64,000 bases of DNA from Planctomycetota bacterium (GTDB taxonomy: Bacteria; Planctomycetota; J058; JAJDCP01). Under the pieces are notes generated by a model, which searched no databases, was not told the origin of the DNA, and saw only the letters and a program-made list of their open reading frames with translations. Positions 33,385 to 43,506 of the stretch are shown in pieces; position 1 is the stretch's first letter, and the number at the start of each line of letters is the position of its first letter. The position numbers and the translations under genes were made by a program. The DNA lies in contig JAJDCP010000024.1 of assembly GCA_029260765.1 (NCBI GenBank), positions 1 through 64,000 of the forward strand, read 5' to 3'.

Positions 33385-34542
33385 TCAGGGAACTCCATCC
33401 TCGACCAGAGACACGATCCGCTTGAGTTTGCTGGTGGCATCGATGCTGCGCACGAAACGCACCTCCAGCGGCAGCTCGGTACCGCCCAGGTCGCGGCGCA
33501 CGCGCTCCTCGAGGGTCTTCGCCAAGGCCGTCGAGGTCTCTTCGACGATCGCATGCAGTGTCAGGGAGAGGTCCTTCTGCTGCACGATCTGCCACTGGAT
33601 CAGCTCGGGAATGTCGCCGAGCTGGTAGGGCATGATCGGCAGCGGCTCTCCGGCTGCATCCACGAGGATGTCATCCCGTCTCCCCTCGAGCACCCGTACC
33701 GTGGGCAACTCGATGCGGCAGCCCCCCAATCCGAGTGGTTGGATGCGGTCGCCGACATCGTAGTGCGCCAGCTGGAAGCCTGAAATGTAGCGCTTGCTGA
33801 TCGCCAGCTTGCCTCCCTCGATGGCATGGAAGGCGTAGTGGTCTGCATTGAAATGGTGCTCGCGGCAGAGAGGGCATTCCCAGGCCATCGGCCCCAACTC
33901 GTTGGCCCCGTAGCGCGTGCAGATGATGGCGTTGGGGAAGGCCTCTTGCAAGACCGGCCGCTCACAGTCGCGCAGGTACTCGCCACAGGGGCTGATCACC
34001 TCGACCGACTCGAGCGCCCGCTTCTGTTTCAAGAGCATCCGTGCGGTCAGGTAGATGGCCGACGGATACCCCTCGAGCAGACCGGGGGCCTCGCGCCAGA
34101 GCCTCTCTGTCAGCACATCACAGCTGTCGCGCGATGATAGAAAGCGGAACAGGTGGTGGGTGGCGCGTTGGAAACGTGGGTGGGCATACGAAAGGCTCGA
34201 GTAGGGCGCGTCCTCTTTGTCTGAATACTCGAAGTCGGAGATGGTCACCGCCTTGTACGCCAACGATGGGAAGAACAGGTATGCGCGGTTGTAGCATTCC
34301 TTGAAGATCTGTCGGTCGAACGCGCATTCGTAGAACCGCAACGGCATACCGGTGCTGCCCGAGGTCGACACCAGGTCCAGGTCTGCCGCCCGCGCGAGGG
34401 GGTGGATCAAGGCCTCATGCTGGTTGCGCACATCTTCCTTGCGCACCACCTTGGGCAATCCTGCGCGGAAGAAGGGCACGTCTGCGACCAGCGTGCGGTA
34501 GTCCCCCTGCGGCTCAAAGCGGAAGGTCTCAGGACGTGCCAT
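33385..34542 (-). CDS. PaaK/CapK-like adenylate-forming enzyme
   Basis: A 385-residue member of the phenylacetate-CoA ligase-like (ANL) group. The phosphate loop is STSGSTGMPLRFYE, then ISPCGEYLRDC, and YGANELGPMAWECP, in which the E of the YGxNE core is the usual magnesium ligand. The C-terminal subdomain is short, RDDILVDAAGEPLP region and the SKLKRIV lysine tail. Two Cys in CPLC are probably structural. The specificity (aryl or acyl acid, or a CoA-independent transfer) is unknown. Its start is 14 bases inside the next gene upstream, which suggests coupling. GAGGGACCCG precedes the ATG. Confidence 0.75.
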   Translation of the reverse strand: MARPETFRFEPQGDYRTLVADVPFFRAGLPKVVRKEDVRNQHEALIHPLARAADLDLVSTSGSTGMPLRFYECAFDRQIFKECYNRAYLFFPSLAYKAVTISDFEYSDKEDAPYSSLSYAHPRFQRATHHLFRFLSSRDSCDVLTERLWREAPGLLEGYPSAIYLTARMLLKQKRALESVEVISPCGEYLRDCERPVLQEAFPNAIICTRYGANELGPMAWECPLCREHHFNADHYAFHAIEGGKLAISKRYISGFQLAHYDVGDRIQPLGLGGCRIELPTVRVLEGRRDDILVDAAGEPLPIMPYQLGDIPELIQWQIVQQKDLSLTLHAIVEETSTALAKTLEERVRRDLGGTELPLEVRFVRSIDATSKLKRIVSLVEDGVP

Positions 34543-35356
34543 CGGGTCCCTCGGCGTTCTCTTGCTTGAGCTCTGACCAGCTTCGGATCAAGCGGATGGG
34601 CTGGCCGTCCGCAGGATGCATATCCAGCATCAGGAAGTCACCCTCCACCTCAAATCCATCGACGAAACGTTCGTATATGACCCGAAAGCAGCCGCCGGCC
34701 CGCTCGGGAGGCAGCATTTCGCTGAACTGCGCGTCTGCGGATGGTTGCAGGAACGCGTTCGCTTTCTCGAGCAGTTGCGCCTCGTTCAGCCGCCCTGCGC
34801 GCGGGCGGCGGCGATGGGGCAGATTCCAGGTAAACAGGCTGGCGTCGCGAGCATCGAGCTGGATTGAGGGCTCTGCGGGCAACTGCTCAAAGATACGCCC
34901 CAGCCAGATGCGCCGTCCGCCGAGATCCCGTGCCTGCTCCAGAGACACCGACAGCAGCGGTCGCGGCTCGTCTGCAGGCAACTTGACGTCCGCCAGCAGC
35001 GCGCGGCGTACCAGGCGTTCGAGGCCGGCGAGCGCTTCGCCGCTGATCTCAAGGGGCTCCAGAGGCTGCAGCTCTGCCAGCGCAGCCTGCAACGCCGGGC
35101 AATTGGCGGGGTCTTCCTGCCAGCTCTCCATCGCCAGGATCTTGCCCCCCGTCGAGGCGAGCACCGCCCGCGCTTCGCGGTAGACGCGGCTGCGGAAAGC
35201 CACCGAGAAGATCGTGCGGCGGTGCACGGGAGACCAGGCCGAACACGGCTTGCCGGCCTTGATGCGCACCGGCCTGTCGGGGAACTCTTCCTCCAGGAGC
35301 GCTCGCAGCACGGCCTCGGCGCGCTCCTGTAGGACGGGCTCGCTCAAGAGCTCCAT
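34529..35356 (-). CDS. Hypothetical protein upstream of PaaK-like gene
   Basis: A 275-residue soluble protein without signal peptide or membrane helices. I do not recognise a family. The first half is helical with basic segments (VYREARAVLASTGGK), the second has a strand-rich stretch near GRIFEQLPAEPSIQLDARDASLFTWNL and a final part RFVDGFEVEGDFLMLDMHPADGQPIRLI. GGAGG is five bases upstream of the ATG at 35356. It overlaps the PaaK-like gene by 14 bases, so the two are likely functional partners. It is divergent from the DUF4157 gene (199-base gap). Confidence 0.6.
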   Translation of the reverse strand: MELLSEPVLQERAEAVLRALLEEEFPDRPVRIKAGKPCSAWSPVHRRTIFSVAFRSRVYREARAVLASTGGKILAMESWQEDPANCPALQAALAELQPLEPLEISGEALAGLERLVRRALLADVKLPADEPRPLLSVSLEQARDLGGRRIWLGRIFEQLPAEPSIQLDARDASLFTWNLPHRRRPRAGRLNEAQLLEKANAFLQPSADAQFSEMLPPERAGGCFRVIYERFVDGFEVEGDFLMLDMHPADGQPIRLIRSWSELKQENAEGPDGTS

Positions 35357-35555
35357 CGGGTCCTCCGGGTTGGTCGGGGCAGCTGCCCTGGTGCCGCAGC
35401 TAGCCAAGATGCCTGCAGAAGGCTGTGTGCGTCAACGTCGTCCAAAAGAAAACCATCGCGGGCTGCCAGAGGAAGCTTGGGATTCGAAGGGGCTTCGGCG
35501 GATGGCTTCCGTTGATTAAGATAAGATGCAGTGCTCAGCCACCTGGGGAGATGCC

Positions 35556-37262
35556 GTGCCCGTCAAGCTCGGAAAGCTCGTGCTCAACTTCGAGCAACCA
35601 GCGCCGCCACCACCGCCGGTTCCGCCGCGGCCCTCGCCGCGCAGGCCGGCACCCCGCACGCGTGGCTCCCAAGCCAGGGATCCAGAGCGCTTCCTCAGCC
35701 TGCAGCAGAGCCTGCAACGCAAGCTCGAGCGGCGCAGCGTCGTCCCCGGTGAGCTCAAGGGAGTCCAGCAACTACGCCAGAACGGCCAGGAGCAGCCTTT
35801 TCCCAGCCCGATTCTGGCGAAGCTCGAGGGCTTTCTGAAGAGACGCCTGCCCGCGGCGACGCTTGTGCGGGGTCCCGCTGTCGACAAGGCCGCCCTCGCC
35901 ATCGGAGCGCGCGCCTTTGCCGCGGACGGCAGTGTCTTCTGGAGCCGGAACGCTCCTTCGCTCAACTCCCAAGCGGGGCAGGCGCTGGCGGCCCATGAGC
36001 TCGATCATCTCGACGAGCAGCGGCGCGGACAGCGGCGGCCCAACGGCGAGGCCCAGGCGCGTGCCGTCGAGCAGCGCTTCATGCAGCAGCCCAACCAGCC
36101 CGAGGCCGTCGTGCGCTTGGGGGCTGTCGAGCTGCAGGGTCAGGCCAGGCAGCAAGGCGCGCAGGTGCTCAAACGGGCACTGCAGATGCTCGAGGAGCAG
36201 GCCCCGCAACTCAGCGCCCATTTCGACCGTCTGCAATTGTCCGTGCGCATAGGCAGCGGGCCCGAGGCCTTTGAAAAGGCCGCGCGCCAGGTGGTCGCCC
36301 AGCTGGTGGGGGCGGCGCGGCGTCAGGCACGCCTGCCGGGCAGGCCAAGTCGGCTCGGTGGGACTCGGGTGCAGATGAGCCCCGACGGCGACGCCGCGGC
36401 CAAGTGGATGCTGAAGGTCGAGACCGAGATCGACGGCGAGATTCTCAACTACAACTTCCACGACCGCTATCCTTCCCGACCGATCCCCATCAGCCGTGAA
36501 GAGATGACCGAGCGGGGCTACCTGCCCGTCAAGTACTGGAAATGGATGAACAAGCCCTACGTCTTCCAGGTCAAGAAGGGGGTCAAACCGTCGGTGGCGC
36601 TGAAAGCCATCTTCGATGAGGGCCCCTCGCGGCTCGAGTGTGCGTCCACGGCAGTCTGTGTTTTGTACCGGGCGCTGCTCGAAATGCTGGGCGACAAAGA
36701 ATTCGACAAGATGTTTCCGAAGCTCATGATCTCGCAAGATGCGGGAGAGAACATCAATGAGGGGATCCGGCGTCACACCCGCGGTCTGAAGATCAAGAAG
36801 CGCGATGAGCTCGAAGTGGGTGACTGGGTGTACTTCAGCAACACGCGCGATTTCCTCAACAAGCACCCGGACAGTCCCTGGCAGGGAGAGAACGCCTTCT
36901 ACGTCTACAGCAAGGGAACCAAGCGCTACTACGCCGGCTTCGGCGTACCTCCCAAGCTCGAGAAGGACATGAATATGGCCCTGATGTCCGAGTTCAACGA
37001 GCCGGCCGAGGCCGAGACCCGCAAAGAGGCCAAGAAGAAGTTGATGGATGCCTGGGAACGGGCCCTCGAAGAGAACGATGGCGACATGGACTATGCCATG
37101 CAGGATGAGGACTACCTGGATGCCGTCGACTACTACCAGTACTGGGGTCTGAACGTGCAACGCGGCGCGGACAAGAACAACATGACCATGACCGATTTCA
37201 AGAAGCAGGGAGGTGGGTTGCGGCTCGATTCGATCCGGCGCTTGAGCGCGAAACCCATCTGA
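35556..37262 (+). CDS. DUF4157-transglutaminase fusion, putative eCIS-type effector
   Basis: A 568-residue protein. A Pro-rich start (15-36) leads to a DUF4157 domain (about 83-155): LAKLEGFLKRRL, VDKAALAIGARAFA and AHELDH with H147, E148 and H151 (usual form AHELTH). A helical middle (160-270) follows. The C-terminal half (about 285-465) resembles Bacillus spore transglutaminase Tgl: WMLKVET..., DEGPSRLECASTAV with E361-C362 as catalytic pair, LLEMLGDKEFDKMF, and WQGENAF with E445. Tgl has a catalytic His in the segment YFAHGLG; here it is YYAGFG, so that His is absent. DUF4157 marks effectors of extracellular contractile injection systems and some toxins. The GTG at 35556 follows GGGGAG; an ATG at 35526 is also in frame. 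No particle genes are in the window. Confidence 0.78.
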   Translation: MPVKLGKLVLNFEQPAPPPPPVPPRPSPRRPAPRTRGSQARDPERFLSLQQSLQRKLERRSVVPGELKGVQQLRQNGQEQPFPSPILAKLEGFLKRRLPAATLVRGPAVDKAALAIGARAFAADGSVFWSRNAPSLNSQAGQALAAHELDHLDEQRRGQRRPNGEAQARAVEQRFMQQPNQPEAVVRLGAVELQGQARQQGAQVLKRALQMLEEQAPQLSAHFDRLQLSVRIGSGPEAFEKAARQVVAQLVGAARRQARLPGRPSRLGGTRVQMSPDGDAAAKWMLKVETEIDGEILNYNFHDRYPSRPIPISREEMTERGYLPVKYWKWMNKPYVFQVKKGVKPSVALKAIFDEGPSRLECASTAVCVLYRALLEMLGDKEFDKMFPKLMISQDAGENINEGIRRHTRGLKIKKRDELEVGDWVYFSNTRDFLNKHPDSPWQGENAFYVYSKGTKRYYAGFGVPPKLEKDMNMALMSEFNEPAEAETRKEAKKKLMDAWERALEENDGDMDYAMQDEDYLDAVDYYQYWGLNVQRGADKNNMTMTDFKKQGGGLRLDSIRRLSAKPI

Positions 37263-37777
37263 TGCCGGCGCGCGCGCGTCTCAGCGATTTCCGCTACGGC
37301 AAGCCCCCGTGGATCGAGGCCGAGTTCGAGCTGCAGCTCGAGAACCCTGCCGGCGCGCCGGTCTGGTTCGTCCTGCCGTTCAGCCACAAGGGACACCCTG
37401 CGGCCGAAGCTGCGGTCTCGGAGCTTTGGGTCTTCAGCTGCGACAGCCAGCCCGAGCTGCGCTACGCCGCCTTCTACGACGGAGGCGCACGCGGATTTCT
37501 GCTGCCTGCCGGAGGACGCCTGGTGTTGCGGCGCTTCCCCCTGCTGGCCGACGCTGCCGTTCCCTTCCTGTACGTCACCGAGAGCCCGGGGCTGAGGGTC
37601 GGTGACGTCGAGCCTGCCGGCCAGCTCAAGAGCGCGATCCTGTGCCCGCAGGAGCTGGTGGTCGAAGACGCCCGCAACTGGACCGTGGTCGAGGAGCTCA
37701 AGCTCGCGGGGACTCTCCAGCTCGAGCCCTGCACGCAGCACCGCCTGCTGGTGCGGCCGATTCCTGAGCCCAAGTAG
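37262..37777 (+). CDS. Possible immunity/partner protein of the DUF4157 gene
   Basis: A 171-residue soluble protein that is beta-rich, with LENPAGAPVWFVLPFSHKG at the start and RLLVRPIPEP at the end. It is not recognised. Its ATG overlaps the transglutaminase stop by one base (TGATG), so it is translationally coupled. Placement of a small unknown gene directly behind a toxin-like gene suggests an immunity, chaperone or inhibitor role, but that is context only. Confidence 0.55.
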   Translation: MPARARLSDFRYGKPPWIEAEFELQLENPAGAPVWFVLPFSHKGHPAAEAAVSELWVFSCDSQPELRYAAFYDGGARGFLLPAGGRLVLRRFPLLADAAVPFLYVTESPGLRVGDVEPAGQLKSAILCPQELVVEDARNWTVVEELKLAGTLQLEPCTQHRLLVRPIPEPK

Positions 37778-37784
37778 CGGGCAA

Positions 37785-38681
37785 TCACGCCAGCCAATGT
37801 CCCAGGTCGCGGCCGATCAAACGCTGCAGGCGCATGATGTCTGGCCGCAGCTGGGCTGTCAGATCAGCGCGCAAGGCCGCGTCGAGGGCCGGTCTCTGCG
37901 TCTGGCGCCGCTCCACCAGGCGCTGTCCCAGCTCGCGCAGACGTTGGGGTAGATAGGGGCGCAGCCGCAGCCTGAGCCCAAACGTACTCCGCCAGATTCT
38001 GCTCAGCGCGTCATCGGACAGCACGCCTGTCGGGTTGTGGTGCACGTCGGTGTTCGGGCTGAAGTTGGGATCGACGCCGATGTGGGCGTAGAGATCGCGC
38101 ATCAGAGCCTGCGGGTCGTGACACAGATCCTCGAACAGATAGATGCGGATGTCTTCGCGCGGGAACAGGTCGAACCAGACCTTCAGGTCCCTGCCGACCT
38201 TGGCGAGCCACACGTATCTCAACCAACCCCAGCCCTCTCGGGTGCGGCGCGGCTCGTCGCGCAAGGCACTACGGAAATCGCTCTCGGGCTCGATTCCGTC
38301 GCGGCGTGCGGCCACGTAGGAGCGATAGATGCGCTCGACAGGATGGCGCAGGATCGCTGCGAGCTTGACTCCAGGTAGGACGCGCCGTACCCGCAAGGCC
38401 GCCGACATGCTGTCCAGGTAACGGGGAGAGGCCTCGCCCGCGGCACGGTAGGCCTCCGAGCCCTCGAACAACCGTTCATAGGCGTCGCGCTCAAAGATGT
38501 AGCGGTTCTGCAGAGCGCGGGCGTGGGGCCCGCGCAGCTTTCCCCGCTGGCCCGCGAGGGCGAAGTAGCCCGGCTCTTTGGCCGCGCTCATGAAGACGTC
38601 GGGATGTTGGGCCAGGTAGTGGTAGATCGAAGTCGTCCCACAACGGCCGGCTCCGATCAGCAGAAAAGTCGGGAGGGCCAC
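37785..38681 (-). CDS. PAPS-dependent sulfotransferase
   Basis: A 298-residue sulfotransferase-fold protein. The 5'-phosphosulfate loop is FLLIGAGRCGTTSIYHYL near the N terminus. The 3'-phosphate motif is AILRHPVERIYRSYV (about residue 107). The KVGRDLKVWFDLFPREDIRIYLFEDL segment is the usual second half of Sulfotransfer_1/3 domains. It transfers sulfate from PAPS to a hydroxyl or amine; the acceptor is unknown, and glycan sulfation is plausible. GTG start 10 bases after the rpoD stop in the same direction; no strong ribosome site seen. Confidence 0.85.
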   Translation of the reverse strand: MALPTFLLIGAGRCGTTSIYHYLAQHPDVFMSAAKEPGYFALAGQRGKLRGPHARALQNRYIFERDAYERLFEGSEAYRAAGEASPRYLDSMSAALRVRRVLPGVKLAAILRHPVERIYRSYVAARRDGIEPESDFRSALRDEPRRTREGWGWLRYVWLAKVGRDLKVWFDLFPREDIRIYLFEDLCHDPQALMRDLYAHIGVDPNFSPNTDVHHNPTGVLSDDALSRIWRSTFGLRLRLRPYLPQRLRELGQRLVERRQTQRPALDAALRADLTAQLRPDIMRLQRLIGRDLGHWLA

Positions 38682-38690
38682 AGCAAGCGG

Positions 38691-40394
38691 TCAGCCCGTT
38701 TCTTCGAGGAAGCCCTCAAGCAGCCGGCTACGCACGGGATGCTGGAGCTTGCGGACTGCCTTGGCCTCGATCTGCCGCACGCGCTCACGCGTGACTTTGA
38801 AGATCCGTCCCACCTCTTCGAGGGTGTAGGTGTTGCCGTCGCCGATGCCATACCGCAGCTTGACGATCTCGCGTTCGCGGAAAGTCAGCGTCTCGAGTAC
38901 CGACTCGAGCTTGTCTTTGAGCATCTCATGCGTCGCCGCCGTCACCGGCGATTCAGCGCTCTTGTCCTCGATGAAGTCTCCGAAGAAGCCGTCGTCCGAT
39001 TCCCCGATCGGCCGGTCGAGCGAGATCGGCGGCTTGGAGATCTTCATCACCCGGCGTGTCTCTTCGACCGACAGGCCCAGCGACTCGGAGATCTCTTCTG
39101 GTGTCGGATCACGCCCGAGCTTCTGCACCAGCTTCTTCTCGACGTTACGCAACTTGCTCAAGGTCTCGATCATGTGCACGGGAATCCGGATCGTGCGTGC
39201 CTGGTCGGCGATCGAGCGCGTGATGGCCTGGCGGATCCACCAGGTTGCGTAGGTCGAGAACTTGAAGCCGCGCCGGTATTCGTACTTCTCCACGGCCTTC
39301 ATCAAGCCCGTGTTTCCTTCTTGGATCAGGTCGAGGAAGGTCAATCCGCGGTTGCGGTACTTCTTGGCGATGCTGACCACCAAGCGCAGATTGCCGCCGC
39401 TCAGCTTGCGTTTGGCCTGCTCGTACTGGTAGCAACGCGTCGACATATGGCGATGTCGGCTGAAAAAAGACATCTGCCCGTTGGGTGCTCGCAGCGGCTC
39501 TTTGACAAGCTCCTGGATCTCGAGCAGGCGCAGATCGACATCAGCCAGCTTGTCCGGATCCCGTAGCCGTTTCTTGCTCAACACCAGGCGCCGCGACTCC
39601 GAATACAGCTCGTCGAGGCGGTCTTTGATCTTGCGCACGGGTTTGATCTGGATATGCAGCTCTTCGATCAACAGGCACGCGCGCTTGCGGCTGGCGCTCA
39701 GCTCCAACGACAACTTTTCGCGGTCGGAGTCGGTTTTGGCCTTGCAGTATGCCAGGCGCAGCTGGTTGTTGCGTTCCTGGATCTTCTTGAGAGAGTCGAG
39801 GTTGACGGGTAGGCGGGCCTGCGCTTTCTGCTTGCCATTCTCAATCGCGGAGTTCACCTTCAGCGTGCGGTCAAAAGCCAGATTTCCGGCCAAGACCTCT
39901 TCAAAGATGCGTACCGCCTCACGGATACCGACTTGTGAGCTGAAGATCAGCTTGCGGAAGCGGGAGCGCGTCAGCTCGATCTGTTTGGCCAGAGCCAGCT
40001 CTTCTTCTCGCTTCAGCAGAGGGATCTCGCCCATCTGGGTCAGGTACATCCGGACCGGATCGTCGATACGGTCCATCATCCCCTCTTCGCGGCGTGATTT
40101 GGATTTACGGCCGGACTTGCGCTTCTCGCGCTTGGACGGAGGCGGGGCCTTGGCTACCAGGCGAAGCCCACGGTCCTTGAGCAAAGTCATAACCTCCTCC
40201 AGGCGTTTGGAGTTCGAGATGTCGTCTCCCAGGTGCTTGTCGAGCTGATCGCTGGTGACATAGCCGCGTTTCTCGGCAATTTCAAAGAGCGCGCTGAGGT
40301 CGTCATTCTTCTTGGGCTCCTTGGCGTCCAGCGTCTGCACTGGTGGCGCCTTGGATTTCTGTTGCGCATGTCTGGTTTTGGAGCGGCGAGGCAA
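38691..40394 (-). CDS. rpoD: RNA polymerase primary sigma factor
   Basis: A group 1 sigma factor of about 567 residues. Region 1.1-like residues at the start, [16 protein letters not shown] (region 1.2), [55 protein letters not shown] (regions 2.1-2.4), and the C-terminal helix-turn-helix [28 protein letters not shown] (region 4.2) are all complete. A spacer of about 150 residues between 1.2 and 2.1 is normal for primary sigma factors. The TTG at 40394 is favoured because GGGGAG lies six bases upstream; a TTG at 40409 would overlap the dnaG stop. It follows dnaG closely. Confidence 0.92.
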   Translation of the reverse strand: MPRRSKTRHAQQKSKAPPVQTLDAKEPKKNDDLSALFEIAEKRGYVTSDQLDKHLGDDISNSKRLEEVMTLLKDRGLRLVAKAPPPSKREKRKSGRKSKSRREEGMMDRIDDPVRMYLTQMGEIPLLKREEELALAKQIELTRSRFRKLIFSSQVGIREAVRIFEEVLAGNLAFDRTLKVNSAIENGKQKAQARLPVNLDSLKKIQERNNQLRLAYCKAKTDSDREKLSLELSASRKRACLLIEELHIQIKPVRKIKDRLDELYSESRRLVLSKKRLRDPDKLADVDLRLLEIQELVKEPLRAPNGQMSFFSRHRHMSTRCYQYEQAKRKLSGGNLRLVVSIAKKYRNRGLTFLDLIQEGNTGLMKAVEKYEYRRGFKFSTYATWWIRQAITRSIADQARTIRIPVHMIETLSKLRNVEKKLVQKLGRDPTPEEISESLGLSVEETRRVMKISKPPISLDRPIGESDDGFFGDFIEDKSAESPVTAATHEMLKDKLESVLETLTFREREIVKLRYGIGDGNTYTLEEVGRIFKVTRERVRQIEAKAVRKLQHPVRSRLLEGFLEETG

Positions 40395-40398
40395 AGGC

Positions 40399-42159
40399 TT
40401 ACTCCCCAATCTGTTGCTGGTGTTCGTCTTCGGTCTGGATGTTCGATTTCAGGGCCATGTATTCGTGCAGCAGGCGGTCTTCTGCGGTCTTGTTGTCGGC
40501 CTCGCGTGCCTGTTTCATGCGGCGCTGGATCTCGCTCAACCGCCGTTTGCGGCGGCGCGCCTCGAGGCGCATGCGGATCTCGTCGAGCGGCAGGCGCAGC
40601 GCGCGGTTCAACGCGGCCTCCGCCAGCAGGCTCTGGGCATGAGGCCCGCGTAGCAGGGCTTGGAGTGACTCCAGGCTGGTCGCTTCAGGCCTCGACAGAA
40701 GCACCTGGAGGATCTCGTGTCCCGCGGTGCTCTTGATGTCTTCGAGCGCCAGCCATTGCGGCAGTTCGGGATGCGCCTCGGGATTCTGCAAGATCGCCAG
40801 CATCAATTGCCTTTCGAAGGGGTCCGCCTCGACCAGCTTTGCGTCGAGCTCAGGTTGCTGCGGGGTGCGGACTATCGGCTTTTTGACCGGTCGGGCAAGG
40901 AACTCGCGCAGGGTTTTTTCCTCGAACCCCGTCCATTCCGAGACTTCGTGCAGCTTGCTCGCCCTACGCAAGGGGTCGGTTTCGCCGCGCACCAACTCCA
41001 GCAATTCCCGGGCCGCTTCGGGATTCTTCTCTCTTCCTGAGGTGGCCGCAGGCTGCCCCAGCACGCGCCGCGCCTTGAAGTCGAGGATCGGCGTCGCCTC
41101 CTCAAGCCGCTGACGCAGCGCGTCGGGACCCCGCTGAGACAGAGTGTCACAGGGATCAAGCCCATCTTCAAGGGTTGCGACCGCGACGCTGATTTCCAGA
41201 TCTTCAAGTATACGTGCGCTCTTCTCGGCAGCCTTGAGACCCGCGTCATCTGCGTCGTACAAAAGGACCGCAGCCTTGCCGAAACGACGTAGCAGCTTGC
41301 CCTGCTCGGCAGTGAATGCGGTTCCCAGGCCGGCAACTGTGCGCTCGAAACCGTGGTGGTGGCAGAGGATGACGTCGGTGTAGCCCTCGACCACCAAGAC
41401 GGGTTCCTGGCGTTGCGCGGCGCTCAGCAAGTGGATTCCGTAGAGGTTCCGGCGCTTGCTGAACAGAGGCGACTCCGGAGTGTTGAGGTACTTGGGGACC
41501 GCGTCCCCCAGCGTGCGTGCCCCGAATCCCAACACTTTCTTCGACGGGTTGAAGATGGGAAAAATGACACGCTCGCGGAACCAATCGACCAGCTGGCCCC
41601 GCTTGTCCTTGCGCAGCAGCCCTGCTTCGAGGGCGATCTCAGAGGGCACCTCTTCACGCTGCAGACGATGGCGCAGGGCCTGACCGCCAGGCGCGTAGCC
41701 GAGGTTGAAGTGGACCGCCAGCTTGCCGTGGATGTTCCGCCGCCTCAGGTAGTCGCGCCCGTCGGCGCCCCGTTTGGAACGATGCAGGATTTCACTGTAG
41801 AAGCGCATGGCCACCTGGTTGGCGCGCAACACCTGCGCGCGGTTGTCCTGACCAGGATCGTCCTGGATATTGATCCCGTAGCGCTCGCCCAGGCGGCGGA
41901 CGGCTTCAGGGTAGTTGAGGCCGTCGACCTTCATCAACCAGCCAAAGGCGTCACCGCCAGTCTGGCAGCCGAAGCAATAGAAGCTGCCGCGTTGGCGGTT
42001 GACATTGAAAGACGGAGTTTTTTCGTTGTGGAACGGGCACAGCCCTTTTAGATTATCCCCAGACCCCTTGAGCTCAACGCGCTCAGACACGAGGTCGACA
42101 ACGTCGGCCGCGGCGCGCACCGCTTCAATTACGTCGTCGGGGATCCTGCCCACATCCAT
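40399..42159 (-). CDS. dnaG: DNA primase
   Basis: A 586-residue DnaG. The zinc-binding domain has C41-PFH44 and C62-FGC65 (CHC2). The Toprim core includes EGYTDVI and [10 protein letters not shown], with the acidic metal ligands. It makes RNA primers at the fork. ATG at 42159 is chosen; the frame is open to 42210 but the conserved N terminus begins here. dnaG-rpoD order is the usual macromolecular-synthesis arrangement, without rpsU in front in this window. It is divergent from the histidine kinase gene. Confidence 0.93.
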   Translation of the reverse strand: MDVGRIPDDVIEAVRAAADVVDLVSERVELKGSGDNLKGLCPFHNEKTPSFNVNRQRGSFYCFGCQTGGDAFGWLMKVDGLNYPEAVRRLGERYGINIQDDPGQDNRAQVLRANQVAMRFYSEILHRSKRGADGRDYLRRRNIHGKLAVHFNLGYAPGGQALRHRLQREEVPSEIALEAGLLRKDKRGQLVDWFRERVIFPIFNPSKKVLGFGARTLGDAVPKYLNTPESPLFSKRRNLYGIHLLSAAQRQEPVLVVEGYTDVILCHHHGFERTVAGLGTAFTAEQGKLLRRFGKAAVLLYDADDAGLKAAEKSARILEDLEISVAVATLEDGLDPCDTLSQRGPDALRQRLEEATPILDFKARRVLGQPAATSGREKNPEAARELLELVRGETDPLRRASKLHEVSEWTGFEEKTLREFLARPVKKPIVRTPQQPELDAKLVEADPFERQLMLAILQNPEAHPELPQWLALEDIKSTAGHEILQVLLSRPEATSLESLQALLRGPHAQSLLAEAALNRALRLPLDEIRMRLEARRRKRRLSEIQRRMKQAREADNKTAEDRLLHEYMALKSNIQTEDEHQQQIGE

Positions 42160-42290
42160 CCTCAATAGTGAAAAACGAAGTAGTGTAGCGCAGGCAGGGT
42201 CGACCGTCAACCTGCGTGGTGGACCGTACTCTTGGCTTTGTGTCCGTGCATCGGAAGGGCCAGCTAGAGTCGAGCTGCGGGCGCACAGCT

Positions 42291-43442
42291 ATGAGGCATG
42301 CCGTGGACCCGCTGTTGCGCGCGATTGCCGAAGATTCCGGCCTGGGCATCTGCGTGCTCGCTCCTGACAGGCAGTTGGTGTTCTACAGCGCCCGCTGTGC
42401 CTCAATGACGCACCGGGAACCGGAGACACTGGCGTGCTATGAAGATTTGTTGGAGGTGACCTACCTCGAGGATGACGAGGGAGATCTCGAGTTGGAGATC
42501 GGCACGGAGCTTGCTGCTCGGGTTCGCGAGCTCGAGCCCCGCCGGCGGAGCCTGTTCGATCTGACCCTTCCCGAGCTCTACGAGGGCTGGTTGCGTCCGG
42601 AGTCGGGGGAGCTGCGTCGCCTGGAGGTGCGGCGCAGAACACTGGCGGATGGCAGTGTGTTGTGGATCCTGCGAGACACCACCGAACAGCGCCAGATCGA
42701 GGCGGCCTATCAACAGAAGCAACGCGAGCTCGACCGCGCGTTGTTCGACCTGAAACGGAGTCAGGCTTATCTGGTGCAATCGGAGAAGCTCGCTACCGTC
42801 GGCCAGCTGGCTGCCGGTATTGCCCATGAGCTCAATACGCCCCTGAATACGATTCTCGGCTATGCGCAGCTGTTACGCCGTCAGCTCCCGACAGAGGAAC
42901 TGCGAGCCGAGATCGATGCGATCGAGAAGGCCAGCCGGCGGTGTCGCAAGACGGTCAAGGACATGCTCAGCTTCACGCGCAAGTCGAGCGGTACCTTTGA
43001 GGCGCAACCTCTCAACAAGGTGGTGCGCGGTGTCGTGTCGCTGTTGCAGCACGACTTCCTGACGCGCGGCATCGAGCTTCGTCTCAAACTGGGCAGCGAC
43101 GATCCGCAGGTGGTCATGGACGCCAACCGCCTCGAGCAGATCTTCGTGATCCTGGCGCAGAACGCGGCCCAGGCGATGCCCGAAGGGGGCACCCTGTCGG
43201 TCGAGTCCAGGGTGCACGGCGCCAACGTCGAGGTGTTGGTGCGCGACAACGGCCAGGGGATCGCGGGCGAGAACCTGCCGCACATTTTCGAGCCCTTCTT
43301 CACCACCAAAGAGCCGGGCGAAGGCACCGGGTTGGGGCTCTACATCGCCTACCAGATCGCTGTCCAGCACAAGGGGGACATCAAGGTCTGGAGCCGCCCC
43401 GAGGTGGGCAGTGAGTTCCTGGTGCGGCTGCCGCTGGCGTAG
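42291..43442 (+). CDS. PAS-containing sensor histidine kinase
   Basis: A histidine kinase of about 383 residues without obvious membrane helices. A PAS-like domain lies at the N terminus (LLRAIAEDSGLGICVLAPDRQLVFYS). A coiled linker leads to the H-box LATVGQLAAGIAHELNTPLNTILGY, the N-box (QIFVILAQNAAQAM), G1 box (VRDNGQGI), F-box IFEPFFTTKEPG, and G2 (GTGLGL). All boxes are complete, so it is probably active. There is no response regulator beside it. The start is uncertain (ATG at 42291 or a start as early as 42216). Confidence 0.88.
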   Translation: MRHAVDPLLRAIAEDSGLGICVLAPDRQLVFYSARCASMTHREPETLACYEDLLEVTYLEDDEGDLELEIGTELAARVRELEPRRRSLFDLTLPELYEGWLRPESGELRRLEVRRRTLADGSVLWILRDTTEQRQIEAAYQQKQRELDRALFDLKRSQAYLVQSEKLATVGQLAAGIAHELNTPLNTILGYAQLLRRQLPTEELRAEIDAIEKASRRCRKTVKDMLSFTRKSSGTFEAQPLNKVVRGVVSLLQHDFLTRGIELRLKLGSDDPQVVMDANRLEQIFVILAQNAAQAMPEGGTLSVESRVHGANVEVLVRDNGQGIAGENLPHIFEPFFTTKEPGEGTGLGLYIAYQIAVQHKGDIKVWSRPEVGSEFLVRLPLA

Positions 43443-43506
43443 GGGGGTGGTTCCGGAGGCTGTCTCACGGAACGCGATTTCACCGATGGATTGTTTTGGA
43501 TCCTCA

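Noticed and set aside
35556..37777. A complete contractile injection system locus
   Set aside because: No sheath, tube, baseplate or AAA+ genes are present in the window.
40399..42159. Lack of rpsU before dnaG as an anomaly
   Set aside because: The macromolecular-synthesis operon varies widely; absence of rpsU is common.
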